Assembly: GCF_018691265.1 (NCBI RefSeq)
Contig: NW_024881283.1
Span: 9,295,731 to 9,359,730 of the forward strand
Direction: 5' to 3'
Length of the DNA stretch: 64,000 nucleotides
From: Tyto alba
Lineage: Eukaryota > Chordata > Aves > Strigiformes > Tytonidae
This document shows positions 42,501 to 54,399 of the stretch, in pieces (position 1 is the first letter of the stretch; each line of letters opens with the position of its first letter). Below the pieces are notes generated by a model, which worked only from the letters and a program-made list of their open reading frames with translations, did not search any database and was not told the DNA's origin. The position numbers and the translations under genes are program-made.

Positions 42501-44375
42501 CAAAGCTGTGGTTCTCTAGCGGGACTCCGTTCACCCTAGAAGCTGCCCAAGGTTGTCACCAGCCTGTTACAGAAGACAGCGGGTGGAGACACCTAACCCA
42601 GCACACCTGTGTTTTGCCAGACTGAATTTCCATGGAAGTTCACAATCCAAGAATTTTCCTTTTCCATTAAGTCAATGACTCATCAGCACAACAGATACTT
42701 ACTTCACCTCGGATGAGCACACAGTCCATCCACCTCCCAGCAGGGAGCTGATTTTTCTCCCCAGGCAGAATAGAGCTACTGAGTAGAAAGCAGACTCCTA
42801 TTCCAGAGGTCTCAGACTTAGGAAATTGAGAAGACTTTTGCCCAAAGCCAAGAAATGCACCAGTCTCAACCTGGTTTCTTTCAGCATAACATTCCCCTAA
42901 AAATCTTACAGAAAAGTAACTAATGGACCAACTCAGACTGTTTTAAAAATCCTGCCTTACATGTGCTTAACAGGGTTTGTATCACCAGAGAGCAAGGATC
43001 CCGTATCAGCAAGCTCTGCTCCCTTCCTTTGGATGCTATTCAAGACAGGTGCGTGTAAGTGGTTATGAATATGATTTAAATTGCAGAACACAGATGCTAA
43101 GCACAATAGATTAGTCAGAGCAGTTTGTCATGGACCAAGATTAACTTTGGGGCCATCGCAAAAATAGATTTGGGGACAACATGCTGAACTGGTGAAATTA
43201 CTGCAGTTTCCTGAAGCGCTATGTGCTCCAAATAGCTGAAGAGGTGGCCTTAAGTCTCTAACTAGAAGCACTTATGCTTATGCTCTACTTTTGTATGAAA
43301 TTAAGAGAGACCACTGCGTGTGTTTGAAAAATATTTGACAGCTCCAGTTTCCATTTATGGGGTTACTGCCTTGTCAGTATTCCTGTCCCACCCCACTTTT
43401 TTTTTTTTTTTTTTTTTTTTTTTTGTGTATGCTATTTCTTTTTCTTCCCCAGGTAGCTCCATACAGCCCACAGCAGATTTTCCAGCCACGTTACACTCCA
43501 ATGTTGAATTACATTGCTCTGGTTCAGCCTGGTTATCCCTACCAGCAGATGACTCCACCTACACTACCCAACAACATCCAGGATCTATCACCAATGGCAG
43601 GTGACGGGGTCCAGTACCCATTTTGTCCTTCCTATGGGTATGGCCATGCAAATTTACTTTCCCTTTTTTCAGTACTTCAGGGAGAGTTTGTTAGTTGCTG
43701 TAAACCTGAAGAGACCTCAAGATTTAATTGGCAATTGGGTTTCCCAGTTACATTCTCACCAAATTCCAAACCTGAACAAAGGGCAAGATTTACTATAAGG
43801 TCTAAATTCTAAAATTATTTTGATAGAAAAACACAGTAATTAGTTTTGAGTGAATGGAGCTGAAATACTGCGCTATAGGAGATGCCACCTACGACTTCCA
43901 ATCAATATTATGAATAAAAAATATAAACACTTTTACCAAAAAGGAAATGCTGCAACATGATAGAAGCCAAACTATTTTGACACTGTCAGAATGAGATTAA
44001 AGGATTCATTTTGATACCTTGCTATAAAAACTGTAGTTATAATCAACATATTCCAAAGGTCTGGTAAAATAATCTCTGGAGATTCAAGTTCTATATATCA
44101 TCTTCTGTTAAATGCTTATGTGATAGACAGGAATAGCACATACTATGTCCCTAGATCACCTTCCCAGAAACCATGTTACATATCAAAAAAAAAAGGCAGA
44201 TAAATGCTTTTAAGAAGTCCATTATTAGGGAAAAAAAAGTAGTAATTCAGAAGTTAAATGTCATCCCGCTGAAGCTTGACTAAATTTTGTTTTGTGTTTT
44301 AGGTTTAGTTCACCTGTAACAGCTGTGACAACTAGCCTCAACTACTTCTCCAGCAAGAGCTACTTAAAATTTTAA
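36349..44375 (+). CDS. C1orf94: C1orf94-like uncharacterised protein, six coding exons
   Basis: The coding exons are 36349-36500, 40355-40812, 41732-41895, 42974-43048, 43453-43637 and 44303-44375. They sum to 1107 bases, exactly 369 codons including the stop, and the phases at the five junctions (2, 1, 0, 0, 2) all match with GT/AG borders. The 368-residue product has no signal peptide or membrane segment. It has an N-terminal Pro/Phe-rich motif and amphipathic helix, a charged helix (about 53-95), a polar low-complexity middle, and a Pro/Gln/Tyr-rich C-terminal part (about 259-345). The N-terminus (GPFPPGPFPRHIW, DSLDKACHEIWKRVQ) agrees with human C1orf94 as I remember it, and the divergent position next to CSMD2 matches human 1p34.3. 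I recall the human protein as longer (about 600 residues), so an in-phase exon may be missing here, or the middle may be shorter. Molecular function is unknown. Confidence 0.82.
37150..37245 (+). repeat. MIR/CORE-SINE-like relic in C1orf94-like intron 1
   Basis: CACAGATGAAGGCATGGAGG, CACAGAAGGGGAAGTATTTC and AGAAGCCTAGGAATTACACC follow the order ACAGATGGGGAAACTGAGGC, ACAGAG..AAGTGACTTGCC, AGAGCCAGGAATAGAACCC of the old repeat. Confidence 0.55.
39927..40032 (+). repeat. G/T-rich low-complexity block
   Basis: Irregular TTTG, GTTTT and GGGTTTT units end in an 18-base T run (40015-40032). The open frames on both strands here (39907-40241) are low-complexity artefacts. Confidence 0.9.
40355..40812 (+). 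CDS. C1orf94: C1orf94-like exon 2
   Basis: The acceptor is CCGCTTTCTTACAG|CAAC (AG 40353-40354) and the donor GCAG|GTACGG (40813). The 458-base exon begins with the last base of Pro51 and then Asn-Tyr-Leu-Leu-Asp-Glu-Ser. The first third is a charged helix (ESIYRAMIGNREREMKLRAL). The rest is Ser/Thr/Gln/Lys-rich and looks disordered. Reading on past 40812 gives unrelated sequence and a stop at 40872-40874. Confidence 0.85.
41141..41222 (+). repeat. G/T-rich low-complexity block
   Basis: This stretch has TTTTTTTTGTTTGGGGTGG followed by repeated GGGGTTTTG-type units, with runs of three to four G that could form a G-quadruplex. It lies in intron 2 of the C1orf94-like gene. Confidence 0.8.
41732..41895 (+). 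CDS. C1orf94: C1orf94-like exon 3
   Basis: The acceptor is TTTTGTTTTACAG|TA (AG 41730-41731) and the donor TTTCAG|GTAACG (41896). The 164-base exon enters in phase 1 and leaves in phase 0. It encodes a Thr/Ser-rich run followed by the hydrophobic QPVWHSMIFTPFSVVPNHS segment. Confidence 0.83.
42974..43048 (+). CDS. C1orf94: C1orf94-like exon 4
   Basis: This 75-base exon codes for exactly 25 codons, phase 0 to phase 0, too short to stand out as an open frame. Its acceptor is TGTGCTTAACAG|GG and its donor AGACAG|GTGCGT. It encodes GLYHQRARIPYQQALLPSF and a Cys-Tyr-Ser-Arg-Gln end. Being phase 0 on both sides, it could be skipped without breaking the frame. Confidence 0.75.
43397..43424 (+). repeat. 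T homopolymer, 28 bases
   Basis: The run sits 28 bases upstream of the exon 5 acceptor AG (43451-43452) of the C1orf94-like gene and extends its polypyrimidine tract. Confidence 0.95.
43453..43637 (+). CDS. C1orf94: C1orf94-like exon 5 (Pro/Gln/Tyr-rich)
   Basis: The acceptor is TTTTTCTTCCCCAG|GTAG and the donor TATGG|GTATGG (43638). The 185-base exon encodes residues 284-344 plus two bases and is rich in Pro, Gln and Tyr (YSPQQIFQPRYTP, PGYPYQQMTPPTLP). Such tracts often mediate weak multivalent binding; that is inference. A 28-base T run (43397-43424) lies just upstream of the acceptor. Confidence 0.85.
44303..44375 (+). CDS. C1orf94: C1orf94-like exon 6 (stop codon)
   Basis: The acceptor is TTTTGTGTTTTAG|GT (AG 44301-44302). 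The exon completes a Gly codon, then encodes FSSPVTAVTTSLNYFSSKSY and Leu-Lys-Phe before TAA at 44373-44375. The upstream exon's own frame would read on to another stop near 43812, but the donor and acceptor phases fit this end. Confidence 0.8.
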
Positions 44376-44607
44376 GTGAACCCAGTTTTCCTATCCTAGT
44401 ATTCAGAGAAAAACCTGCTATCTATCTATAAGTACTAGAGCCCTATGAAGATTTCACAGTTTCCCCCAAAGTGAACATAGCCATCTAGAATAATCCCCTA
44501 TGATTTATATGGTAAGAAACAGCTGCATGACAAATCATCTGATATAATTTTTTTAGGACGACAGAATAAGAAGGGGCTTCTTTTCCTTTTGCAAGACGAA
44601 GGCAAAT

Positions 44608-44671
44608 AATAAAAGTGTTTTATTTATGACAAATGCCTGAGCTGCTTATAGTTGAGTGTTGGTGTAATAAA
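44608..44671 (+). terminator. Polyadenylation signals of the C1orf94-like gene
   Basis: A canonical AATAAA lies at 44608-44613, 233 bases after the stop codon, followed by a GT-rich stretch (GAGTGTTGGTGT near 44654-44665) suited to a downstream element. A second AATAAA is at 44666-44671. This implies a 3' untranslated region of about 0.25-0.3 kb. Confidence 0.6.
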
Positions 44672-47600
44672 GACGGTTGATAGGAAAGAGTCTCGGCTGC
44701 AAATTTCAAAAACAGTAACTTCAGTTGTACATTCTAAGTGAGATTAACACAAATCCATTCAATAGCTGGGTGGTGCAGCTCCACGCATGACATGTTCCTG
44801 TCCTATTACCTCAAACTCTAATGCTAATCCAGAGGGCAATCTGACTTTTACCATTAAGGAAGATCGAGCTATAAAGCTTGTATGGAGAATCCTCTTCAAC
44901 TATACTCCCTTGGTTACTTAACTGAGGAGTTTCAAGGCTCTAAAACTTTTGACAACGAGCCTTCATCCCTGCAAAACAGCTTCTGCTTCCTCCAGGGCCT
45001 GTGCCATTCCTGCCAAGCCAGAGCAGCAAGGCTTCCTCCAGACAGCCGTTTGGCTAGGTGTCTGTTGTATTTCAGCCACAGTTTGCTGGGTCAGAAGTAG
45101 AATGATTAAATGGGATTCTACAGCCTGCGTGATACACGTCAGAACAAATTACCACAAAAGTCTCTCCCAGCCTTAAAACTAGTGAATAAGGTCTCAGTCA
45201 GAAAGATCTGACAGTTTGCAATCATCCAGCCCTATGCTCAGTAGGATGCAAGTCAGTCTGCTCTTAAATTCAAGGGGACAGATTTATACTTTGCTTAAGG
45301 AAGATATTGCACCGATACAAATCAAGATATGAAATTAACTCTTTATACTACTTAACAAAAGACTGGTTATTGTGCAAATAATTTCAGGTCCTACAAAATA
45401 TAGAGCACCATTCGTTCCTGGAAAAGCTGATGGGACCAAACAGGCTTAACCTCTGTAGACCATTGAAGCACTTTGTAAGACAGACTTCACTAGTGGCTCA
45501 TAATTCAAGCAAAAGGTAGAGCATCCTTCCATTTGCTGAGCTATATACTTGGCCTAAGATGCACAAATACTAGATTTTTCCTCTCTTCCCAGTAAATAAA
45601 ACTAATCCTGTAACTTAAAAAATTTAGTTCTTCCTTCCCTTTAATCCTGTTTCACGTAAATAATACAACTTTGTTGTGTAGATTTAGCTGAAGCTAGTAA
45701 AGAACTCACACAGAGTATGTTTACTCTTGTAAGGTTGACAAACAATCTTACAATGATCCTTCAGGTGACATTTTGCACATTATAACTAGTTTACTCCTCA
45801 CTGTTTGTCTTTCCACACTGCATCAAGATCTATTCTGGGTTACCCAGATGGCTGAGGTGATCTAGGACAATTTATATTAAGAAATACATGCTTTGGCAAG
45901 ATGTGCCCAACTAGCCCTTTTTTCTTCCACATAATGCTGTAGGTCAAAATTTCAACTAAAATAAATTACACAAGCAATTAGGAACTTCTAGTGTTCCTAC
46001 ACAGCATCAACCTCCTTCACTCTCTTCCCCTTGTGGGGAAAGTGACAGGTTGATAATGTAACGCAATCTGAAAGACTGTTACAGTAAAACCAGGGGAGCC
46101 AGGAAAAGTCAAATCCAAAGTCTCTATATTGCTTACAAACTCCCATCAGCAGTAGTGATCTACAGTTCCAGTGCACCTCATATCCAAAAAGAGTAGGAGG
46201 GGACATTAGCACAGAGATCACCTATGCGATTTCAGCAGCACTTGATTTGTTTGTGACAAGTAACCTGAACCAGATAGAGCACTGTTGTGCTACAGTTCAG
46301 TCGAGAAATCAGGGAACTGAAAATTAGCCAAACGGCAAAAATGAGGTACCTCCAGGTCCCGTGAGGACTGAGGCCACGGGGTTGTTATGGTACAAGTGGT
46401 CTAAACCGCAGCTATGTCTCTCAGTCAATAACTCCACCGCTCTGAGGCAGTCTTTTCTACCCAAAATGCTTGCCTTGTTTTCAGCCCAGGATCAAAGATA
46501 CCTAACAAAGATGCCTGTCAATATTTTTTCTTTCTTCCCCATTATTCGGCATATGTCCATAGGCCCCATATAAAGCTACAGAAGTATTCCCATTCTCAGG
46601 AGCTTTTTTTTCTCAGACTTGGAAATCCGTTTTCAGCCTTTCACAACATACTTCTGCCAAACCTCTGTAAGAGATAGGAAAGGGAAATTATGCTCCTTTT
46701 ACAAATAAAAAGCTGACTTGTAGGAAATGAGAGCTCAAAGGTTTCATCCATCCAGTTTAAGGGCTCTAACTGCAGGCAGTCAAACATTTTCAGGAACACA
46801 AACCAGTGTCTAGAGGGCACAGAATTCACACACACTCTTCCCTCTAGCCTGACCTTTTTTCCAAGTCCCTTCCAGTGCATCCTATTACTATTTCATATCA
46901 CATGCAGCTTCCTGACCAAATCCTTATTTCTTTCATAAATAGTCCTGAATTTTTTCTGAGTTCCTCCTGCAACACACTCTCCATAACCTCTATTATGTCT
47001 GTTACAGGCTTCCTTTCAAAGAGAGAATTTTACAGAAGAAAATCATTATTACATTTTTCAAAACCTAAACTTGGATCAGAATTTGCTTTGGCTAAAGTCA
47101 GATGCGTTCTGCCCCAGTAAATTCCCATTTTCTTTAAATACAGCAGGAGCTTGGATTTTTCTTCTGTTAAATCCACTGGCTGTTTTTCTCCAATATTCCT
47201 AATGCAATTAGCATAACAAGATAAAGGAGTCATCAAGTCCTTTTCCATTTTTCTTCCTTTATAAAAGGACTGATGACAAACTGGGAATCAGAATCTGTAT
47301 TGAATTACATTTGCCACAAAAGAGTTCATTAAGTAATAGTACATAATAAAAATCGTCTGTCAACTTGAAGGATAGACCAAATCCACTTAACAAAACAGCT
47401 GGTTATTTTCTAGAGCGCTCCGTAGCTCATAAACAGTCAATATGAGCAAGGAGAAAGACTGAGACAAAGGGAAATAATGAACGGTTCAGATATTAGCATG
47501 CTAAGTCTCAGTTTCAAGGCTCCTGCCTTCTGCACAGTTGTAGCACAACCGTAGGTAAGAGTTAGCCCACAGTATCCCAGTTCCTCGCTCGTTATCGTGG

Positions 47601-49492
47601 TGACAATAGCTTTTTCCACCAGGAAAAGGATTGAGGCTGACTGCATGACATATCATGAGATGCTTTCACAGCTGACGTATCAGCAGGAGACCAGAATTTC
47701 TATCTCGCTCCAACATATCAAATGGTCCACGATGACAGTGGGAGCAGGGTCCCATTTCTTGCCCTCACCTTCCAAGCACAAGGCTGGAGCAGCACTACCA
47801 CATCCTGGGGGAGAAGCATCCCTGCTCCCCGCCTCCCCAACCAGCAAATTCAAACGTAAAGGTACTTCTGACTTACAAAGTTTGTGCTCAGAGCAGCAAA
47901 TCTGGGAAAAGAAAGTAGAAGGATCAGTGCGCTAGTCCTTTGCTCTAACAAGCCATATTGGCTCCTGACAGAAAATTTGCCTCCCTTTCTGCATTCACCT
48001 CACTCACTGAATAATCCAAATCCATGCAAACCAACTGCACTGCTTTGACTCAAGGGATTTGTTCCAAGATCCTTGAAGTCCCATAACATGCCAGTTACAG
48101 TAGCAGTACTGCAGGTAACATTCAGTGCACAGAGACAGCTTGTTGGGAATAAAGGTCACCCGTGACATGGCATCACTATGAGCCTGCAGTGCCCTTCTTG
48201 CATGTATTTAACACAGCACAGTCTCAGAAGAGCAACCCTTCTTCTAAAGGGTCAGTTTAATTTTCATTGTGGCTTTTACTCAACTGCACACTGGATCCTT
48301 CTCAGGCCATCAACCTACCACACCTAAAACCAAAACTAATTATGAATGTTTTAAGTAATCTGTTATGCTGTTCTGTCATTGTCTCACATTGCAACACAGT
48401 CAGGGTGGAAACTCCAGGCCCAGGATGGTCATGGTGGAGTTAACTCAGCTGCACTTCTGATCCAGGCAGAACATTAGAGCTTTACAAAATCTGAAAGTAC
48501 GATTAACAGGGACATGCCACCACCATGTCAAACTCCTACCTGGATTATTATCAGGACCTGCTTCTATGAAGCAACACTCATGTCTCAGGTCAGCCTTACT
48601 GCTTTTGATTCAAGTCCCTCACTCAAGCTTCATACAGCTTTTCAGAGAACTGATGTATATAGGTGAATACAGCCATAAGAAAAACAAACTTAGTATTTCA
48701 AGGCTGATCAAGCTTATGTAAATCTAAACTCCAATGCCTAACTGAGCATAACAGTTTCCCCTCCTTCCGTTTCTTCAGTCTGTCTCCTCAAAAGTGTTTT
48801 CAAATAATTTAGGCTTACCTATTTCTTACCTATCTACTATTATTATTATACATAATCATATCAAAACACAACTCACCTGTTTTGCCCCCGGTCATCTTCC
48901 TTTGCTGTAAAGGAGGAAGTATTTTGGCTTTGCAATTTATATTACTTTACAAAAACTCTGTATCATAAAAGTGTTTATGCATACAATAACTGGCATTGAT
49001 TTTTAGTATGCAAAACCACATCAGCATTATCAGATTCTCTAAAACTGCTGTGTTCATTACCAGAACGAGCCAGAAGCCATTTCAGTTACTGACTGTAGAC
49101 TCAACAGTTTCTCCCCTTTCAAATATGCCCTTGTATTGCCCTGCTGATCAGACTTGTATAACTCCTCACTGAATAATAAGTCTTGCTGAAGATCTCCCCT
49201 CTTCTGGTTAAAAATCCTACCCTTGCTGCTCCAGTGAAGAGAGGGTAAACTGGAGAATGCAACAGAAGTTTGTAGAAGCTGTGGACGCCTAGAGTTGCAA
49301 TATTATTTTGGAGACAGAACCACCTTCATCTGCAGGCTGGAACAGCATTTCTCTCCCTCTCCTCTAAAAGTCTCATGCAGCTTGTGCTGCTACCACTGCA
49401 GTTTTTCCCAAAGTTGTTTAGTCCAACTACCCAAACCAAACTTTAACAAAATTAGTTTGCAAGGTTCCCAAATCCATTAAACTTAAGATAAT

Positions 49493-49533
49493 GGGGGGGG
49501 GGGGGGGGGGGGGGGGGCTGGGCGGGGGGGAGG
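49493..49533 (+). repeat. G homopolymer, 25 bases, with flanking G runs
   Basis: Twenty-five G are followed by CTGGGCGGGGGGGAGGG. It is a strong G-quadruplex candidate, and its length is probably uncertain in any assembly. Confidence 0.95.
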
Positions 49534-51384
49534 GATTGATTGAATAGCTATTCATCAAAGGATGGGTTTTATTCTTGTGATGTCCTAAACTGCAGAAATA
49601 GAGCTCAAGCAGTTTATTAAATTACAGGAATGCCAAGAAAAATAGATAGCTTTAATAATACATTTTTGCCTATCTGTTATATTTTATATGTAGTTTGCAG
49701 AAGAGAATTAAAAAGTTTTCTACTATATAAAATTGCCATTTAAAAAGAAGAAGAAAAAAAAAAACAAAATAGATTCTGTCACTGATAGAGAATACAATTA
49801 TTGTAGGCTTAAAAGTTTATTCTTTTGCTAACGTGTGAGATTACTGCAGTTCAGAGTCTATGGGAGAGGAGCGGAGATCGTTTCAAGATAAAACACGGTC
49901 TCTGAGCTTAAAAGCGTGAGTGCCTTAGCCAAGAAAGAACAGCAAACACACGGATCTCATGCAGGCAGGCCCACATTAGAGGAAGAAATTTCTCTGGCCA
50001 GCATACCCTGCCAGCACCCTACCATCACCCTGAGAGGCTGGGCCCGCCACAGCAGCCAAGTCTAGTGGATGTGACAAGTCACAGGCACTGGGCTACCTAG
50101 GGATGCAGCAGCAAGTCACCCCTTGGCAGAGGGGTCTAAAGGAGGAGGGGGCTCAGCCAGAAATCTCTGCTCTTCAAGATCCAGCCCATCCCAGGAACTA
50201 GATGTGTTATTAACATCTCCAAGGCCAGACAACTGTTGTAAAACCGTTTGCATGAAGAACAGCACTGTCCACTACTCACAGCCACTCTTCAGCAGGGACA
50301 GCCTTCCTCTTCTTAGCTGCTACCTCCAACTATTTTTACTTCTTAATGAACAGTTCAAGAGGCATCCCTCTGTGTAGTCCCAGGCCCACCAAAATCCAAG
50401 ACTGCCTCATTTTTTAGTATTCTCCCACTATCCTACTTCCTCTCCATCTGCAAGACCTCTCCGTGGTTTAGCACAAGCACACACATCCCAGCTCTTGCAA
50501 GCTGCAAACTGAGTAACATTTCTTTGGAAGTCTTCCATCCAGATAAACGCCCAAATACTGTTGACGAACTGAATTTCTTTCCTCTGGGAACAAGACTCAC
50601 AAGAACACTACCAGGGGACATTGTGCTGTGATTCAAGATGTGGTGTGTCTAGCATAGCAAGTAAACATGAAATTCTTAACCCATACCCTTAAGAATTGCA
50701 ACACTTAAAAATGCTACAAGCAAGAAGTCTTACGTGTTTGAGATGGCTCATTTATGTCGGTGAACCAGAAGCCAGTTTCTACATATTAAATTCCTTCAGT
50801 CTCTCAGCTGTGCTTTATATATTGCTCTCCAAATTCTGTCTTGCAAAGATAGACATTGATAAGTGTATTGTACTATTAAGATCTCTTAGTAGGGAGCAGA
50901 CTACATGAAGTCTATATTTATCAATCTAATAGCAATTGCATGGGGGCGGGGGGGAAGGTGTCTGTGGTATTTAACAGGTAAATCCATCTGACAGAACACT
51001 ATGGTTAGGGATAGCCCAGCATTAGGAGAAACATACTTAGGAACACATCCAACATGCTGGTATGAGAATTTAATCTCCTTTTCATATTCACCTCTCAAAC
51101 ATACCCCTGTTAATCTTTCACAGATGCTTCTGAAAAAGCAGGGCTCATCAGAAATGAAGTGTCTTATTGAACATGCACTCCTCTCTCACCTCTGAGAGCA
51201 GATTTTGTCTCCTGGGATGAGGGAAGTATCCAGCTGAGGAAGTGAACAGCAGGAAACAGTCTAAATGCATTTTCATGTTTCACACTGCGCTTTCCTATTC
51301 CTTTTGGCATGATCTATGGATCACTCTGCTTCAGCATTCAGACCTACACACAGAATATAAAGCTAAAAGGAAACTATAAGGTCA

Positions 51385-51504
51385 GTTAGTCCATCTCCTA
51401 CCCAAAGGCAGGATCAACATTACATGAAACATCTGCCTAGATGTTGTATATATGGTTGATCTAGTTAGAGCTGATCCTGCCTTGGGCAAAGAGACTGACT
51501 AGAT
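51385..51504. repeat. CR1/L3-like inverted arms
   Basis: The arm at 51385-51417 (GTTAGTCCATCTCC...CCAAAGGCAGGATCAAC) and the arm at 51469-51504 (AGCTGATCCTGCCTTGGGC...GACTAGATGG) are imperfect reverse complements, about 75% over 35 bases, around a 50-base loop. Both resemble the CR1-family 3' segment that reads GGTCATCTAGTCC...CCTGC. Confidence 0.45.
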
Positions 51505-51617
51505 GGTTTACTGAACATAGAAGTTACTCACATTTACATGGAACATCTTAACAAAAAGGAGACTAACTATTCATTTTGCATTTTGCCAAAGGCTGCAATT
51601 AATTGGGGAACATTGTC

Positions 51618-51697
51618 TTGGTTTGTTATGGTTTGTTTTTTTGGTTTTTGTTTTTGGTTTTTTGTTTTGTTTTGTTTTTTTTTTTTTTGCCTTTTTT
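51618..51697 (+). repeat. T/G-rich low-complexity block
   Basis: Irregular TTTG and TTTTGG units, with a 14-base T run near 51677-51690, resemble the block at 39927. The frames through it on both strands are artefacts. Confidence 0.85.
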
Positions 51698-54399
51698 TAA
51701 TTAAAACAAGACTAGATAGTTTTCTTAAAGACAAATCAGTTACGGTATAGTAAGTCAGTGGTTTTTCCACCTACTTCCTATAGTACCTTCTCTAGTAGAA
51801 ATAGTAGGTTTCTAATTCAAGCCTCACTTTTAATGCAGAATTTGGTGCTATCAGTGCAACTCCAATGTTCTTATTTTCTCTAGTTCGTTTGTTCAAACTG
51901 AAGCAGATGAACTTTAGTTGAAAGCTTAATACCAGCTTCACTTCCAAACTCCTGGCCCATAAAGAAAGATTTTGATGCCAGCTTCTTGCATTAATGAGAA
52001 ACTGTTAAAAGTTTGTTGCCACTGGTTATGAGGAATCTGACATTCATTCCAAAAAAAGGAACAGGGAAAGGAGTATTTTTAATCCTGGTCACTTAAGCGT
52101 TCCAGCTCTCTGCGTAACTTCACAGATACTGGCACAGCTCAGGGATGGGGAAATACACTGTGGTTTTCCTGAATTTCTTCTGGCAGAAACTGCCGCATTA
52201 TTCTTTCCAAGCCAGGAAAGGGTCTTTGTCAACAAGTCTTTCACAAGACTTCAGCTGGCACACAACACACAAATTTGTGAAGCAACACGAACCTACACAG
52301 GCTGCAGAGATGCTTTTGAGCCCCTCTCTGCTCTTCAGCTTTCTCTCCAGAGTTAAGTGAACCATCTCTTCCCTTGCTAAAATTGCCCATACACAGCCTT
52401 ACTCCAGCAGCTCACTGTAACACCCCTGAGTTCCCACCGTGTAAACAGATTGCAGCAGACAGCATCACACCTTATGCAGCAGTAGGAGGCTGAAGGGCTG
52501 CGTGTCTCATCCCACCCTTGTGCTTAAGTACAGGATCCACGCCTGCTGCAAGACTTCCCTACCAGGGCCTGGAATTGAAAAATTGAAACATGTAGCTATG
52601 CATGCTTTAAAAAGACTGGCTCAGACTACTAATAATTCTTCATGTACAGAAGCAACAGTAAAACATTAATTTTACAGCAAAGAACATCTGGATAGGCACA
52701 AGCCTCAAGGAGTAAAAAAGCTTCACATGACAGTTTGACGTTGCTGTAGGCAATGGAATGGTGAGCTCAGAAAAACACATCAACTGGTCTTGCCACTATA
52801 GCTGCGTGGGGTATTTTTTAAGCATTCTGTACATTTTGTAATTCAGTCATTCTTTTCCAATGGGCTTTTTCTGCCACTTGCTTGTATGCGCTTAAAATTA
52901 GCATCATTGTGATGGGTGTGTACAGTTACTTCCCAACCTTAATAAGCTATCTTGCATATTAAATAAGTGACTGATAAATGCCCACTTGCTGCTGTGGCTG
53001 TGCTTTGCCATTTGTACACTGAATTAATCTTATTAGGAAGTATGATATCCAGAGCATTTATTCCTTACTTCCTTTCATTTGTATAAATATGTTGCTCTGC
53101 CATGTTCTCTAATTGCTTAACATCTGTTAGAAGGAAGACAAAATAAACACATTATGGCAAGAACAAACTGTAATACCCTTTTAAAAAGTGCAAACGTATA
53201 AATGTTCTACAGAATGGGGAGAAAACCAGGAATACCAAAGCCAAAAAAAAGTAGTCATCCAGCCCATTAAGTGAGAAGCCTTTGTGATCAAGATTCCCAC
53301 ACTAAGACAATTAAGTTCACCCAGTTCAATTTTAGCTTTTGATTAAAGTCTTAATTTACTGAAAATGGTGTTTGGCCAAAATCTAGTACATGTGAACATA
53401 GGAAAGTCTGAAAGAAATGTTTTCTACTCAACCACTGCTATCAGCACCCTGAGCACTTACCCAGCTTTTTGCACGTAGGACCTCCTCAGATGCTGTGCCA
53501 GTCCCCATTTATTAAGTCGATCATTTAAGGGTAAGCTGCCATTTTAGGGCCAACTGATGACATTGGCTTCACATACACCCAGCAAAGCCCCCCTCAACTC
53601 CTGGTGACTCTGAATAGCATTTACATCATACCACAAAAACTAGGGATAAATAAGAGCTACGGACTCATAACCGCATCCTGTAGCGCAACTGCAGCGAAGT
53701 GTTAGGACGCTTCTGAATTTCAGGTGTGAGCTACTTTTGGTCTTCAGTTTCCAGGCTTGCTGAAACAATTTATAAGTGAACCCGCCTAATAGAGATACAG
53801 CTTACACTAGTAAAAAGAAATCATGATAACTGTCTAGATCCTTCCACTAGAAGCAACAGAATAGCTAGAGTCTTAATTCATTTGATTTTGCCTGCTGAAG
53901 AAATACTGCTACAATCTTTCCTTCGCACAAGCCTGTATTTTACCTCCTGTTTAAAAGAAAACAAAGCCTAATTTTATCTAAAATATTGTTAAGTCTCAAG
54001 GTGTAATCTCAACCTGCTGTACATTACCTGTACATTTCAATATCATTCTGACAGAGCTGACAGTGCAGTTAGATTTTATTGCGTGATTGCAGGAATGACT
54101 ATTAACCAGAGGCAGAGAGTCCTGTAAATAGCATTTCATTTTTCTGAGCTTTTTTTAAATGACTTTTCCTCTACTGCCATTTTTTGCCTCCCTCTCAGAA
54201 GCACGTCCATTATCAACTAGGACTAAATTGTGTGCAAATGAAGACTTTATTGACTTTGGTGTTTTCCTCCCTTCCATATTTCGTAAGCTGAAGTCAAACC
54301 ATTCACTGAGATAGAAGCGTCTTGTAAAAAGGTGAAAAAATATATCACTTCCTAAAGATATTTCATCCAAACAGGAAAAATTGGGTGTGGTCTAAGTCA

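Larger units (their letters stand above)
40813..44302 (+). other. C1orf94-like introns 2-5
   Basis: Introns lie at 40813-41731, 41896-42973, 43049-43452 and 43638-44302. They hold a G/T-rich low-complexity block (41141-41222), an A run at 42456-42469 and the 28-base T run before exon 5. I see no other gene in them. Confidence 0.7.
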
